Source: Allacma fusca (Eukaryota; Arthropoda; Collembola; Symphypleona; Sminthuridae). From it: a DNA stretch of 64,000 nucleotides. The stretch is taken from assembly GCA_947179485.1 (NCBI GenBank), contig OX359245.1:62731067-62795066 (forward strand), in the 5' to 3' direction. This document shows positions 63,035 to 64,000 of this stretch, one piece after another; the first letter of the stretch is position 1, and the number at the start of each line of letters is the position of its first letter. A program made the position numbers and the translations under genes. The notes beneath the pieces are model-generated. The model was not told the origin of the DNA, did no database searches, and was given only the letters and a program-made list of their open reading frames with translations.

Positions 63035-64000
63035 GGGGTAGTTATATAACCGGAATGTTATTCCCTGGGAATGTGTGTTCCCTGGGAATGTGTATTCCCT
63101 GGGAATGTTATTCCATGGGAATGTTATTCCCTGGGAATGTTATTCCCTGGGAATGGTATTCCCTGGGAATGTTATTCCCTAGGAATATTTTTCCCTGGAA
63201 ATTTTATTCCCTGGGAACGTTATTCTCTGGGAATGGTATACCCTGGGAATGTTATTCCCTGGGAATGCTTTTCCCTGGGAATATTATTCCCTGGGAACGT
63301 TATTCGCTGGGAACCTTATTCCCTGGAAATGTTATTCCCTGGGAATGGTAATCCCTGGGAATGTTATTCCCTGGAAATGGTATTCCCTGCGATGTTATTC
63401 CCTGGGAATGTTATTCCCTGGGAATGGTATACACTGCGAATGTTATTCCCTGTAAATGATATTCCCTGGGAATGTTATACCCAAGGAATGTTATTCCCTG
63501 GGAATGGTATTCCCTGCGATGTTATTCCCTGGGAATGTTACTCCCTGGGAATGGTATTATCTGGGAATGTTTATCCCTGGGGTAGTTATATAATCGGAAT
63601 GTTTTTTTTCTGGGAATGTTAATCCCTGGGGTTGTGATATAGTCCGAATGTTAATACATTTGGTTGTTATTGCCTGGGGTATTAATCCCTGGGAATGTTA
63701 TTCCCTGGGGTGTTATTCTGTGGGAATGTTTTTACCAGGGAATATTATTCCCTGGGAATGTTATTCCCTGGGAATGTTATTCCCTGGGAATGTTATTCCC
63801 TGGGAATGTTATTCCCTGGGAATGTTATTCCCAGGGAATGTTATTTCCTGGGAATGTTATTCCCTGGGAATGTTATTCCCTGGGAATGTTATTCCCTGGG
63901 AATGTTATTCCCTGGGAATGTTATTCCCTGGGAATGTTATTCCCTGGGAATGTTATTCCCTGGGAATGTTATTCCCCGGGAATGTTATTCCCCGGGAATG
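63035..64000 (+). repeat. Second copy of the 2,916-bp unit, cut by the window end
   Basis: C 63035 and A 63579 repeat 60119 and 60663 at a constant offset of 2,916 bp. The final bases at 64000, two CCCCGGG units, correspond to 61084. I saw no difference over these 966 bp when comparing the blocks by eye. The array therefore continues beyond the window. Confidence 0.9.

Noticed and set aside
1..64000. CRISPR array
   Set aside because: The repeats abut with no unique spacers, the 16-bp period is too short, and no cas gene is present.
1..64000. Human satellite II/III or telomeric repeat
   Set aside because: The GGAAT core is shared, but the unit is 16 bp with fixed dyads rather than pentamers, and no TTAGGG-like telomere motif occurs.
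1..64000. Heat-shock elements, NF-kB or STAT sites
   Set aside because: GAA and TTC blocks are not in the 5-bp alternation of heat-shock elements; the dyad spacing does not fit GGGRNNYYCC, and TTC-N5-GAA is wider than the usual STAT spacing.
1..64000. CENP-B box
   Set aside because: No NTTCGNNNNANNCGGGN match noticed in monomers or cassettes, so centromere identity cannot be argued from it.

Overview
This window is almost entirely one tandem repeat. About 63.0 of 64.0 kb is a satellite built from a 16-bp monomer, ATTCCCTGGGAATGTT, always in the same orientation apart from one tiny inversion. By length that is roughly 3,900 monomers. The only other sequence is a 981-bp insertion at 948-1928 that has the end structure of a non-autonomous hAT-type DNA transposon. 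I see no protein-coding gene, rRNA, tRNA, CRISPR array or bacterial-style operon. A long satellite with nested higher-order repeats and an embedded hAT-like MITE means nuclear DNA of a eukaryote, probably heterochromatin. The lineage cannot be named from this sequence, although the AT-rich centre of the insertion hints at an AT-rich genome.

The monomer has two dyad axes. ATTCCC and GGGAAT are reverse complements, separated by 1 nt (T) on one side and 3 nt (GTT) on the other, so 12 of 16 bases on either strand can pair with a neighbour. The consensus has no CpG and 7/16 GC. It has no stop codon in any forward frame because 16 is not a multiple of 3, so 48 bp encode the same 16-residue peptide in all three frames. 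This explains the long forward open frames, up to 1,115 codons, which I do not regard as genes.

On the larger scale, runs of near-identical monomers are punctuated by a diverged cassette of about 4-13 variant monomers that begins with GGGGTAGTTATAT. I count 87 cassette starts in five main types: A (GTGATATAGTCC, long poly-T), B (TTTTCTGGG, no GTGATATAG), C (ATATAACCGG), D (GGAATATTTTTT plus GTGATATAG) and E (TTTTGTGGG). Their order defines regional higher-order repeats (HORs): a mixed zone (1-6 kb), B-C units (6.0-13.1 kb), A-rich units (13.1-17.2 kb), D-C-A-B units (17.2-31.2 kb), a D/B/E transition (31.2-37.5 kb), D and E units of about 0.5-1 kb (37.5-47.5 kb), D-B dimers (47.5-53.4 kb) and C-A-B-D tetramers (53.4-64.0 kb). 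Where I checked, corresponding HOR copies differ in length by whole multiples of 16 bp, so the array grows and shrinks one monomer at a time, in register.

Nothing here forms a pathway. The points of interest are the structure and turnover of an apparently undescribed bi-palindromic satellite, its retained diverged cassettes, the transposon insertion with an 8-bp target-site duplication, a micro-inversion, and several recent duplications with readable breakpoints.
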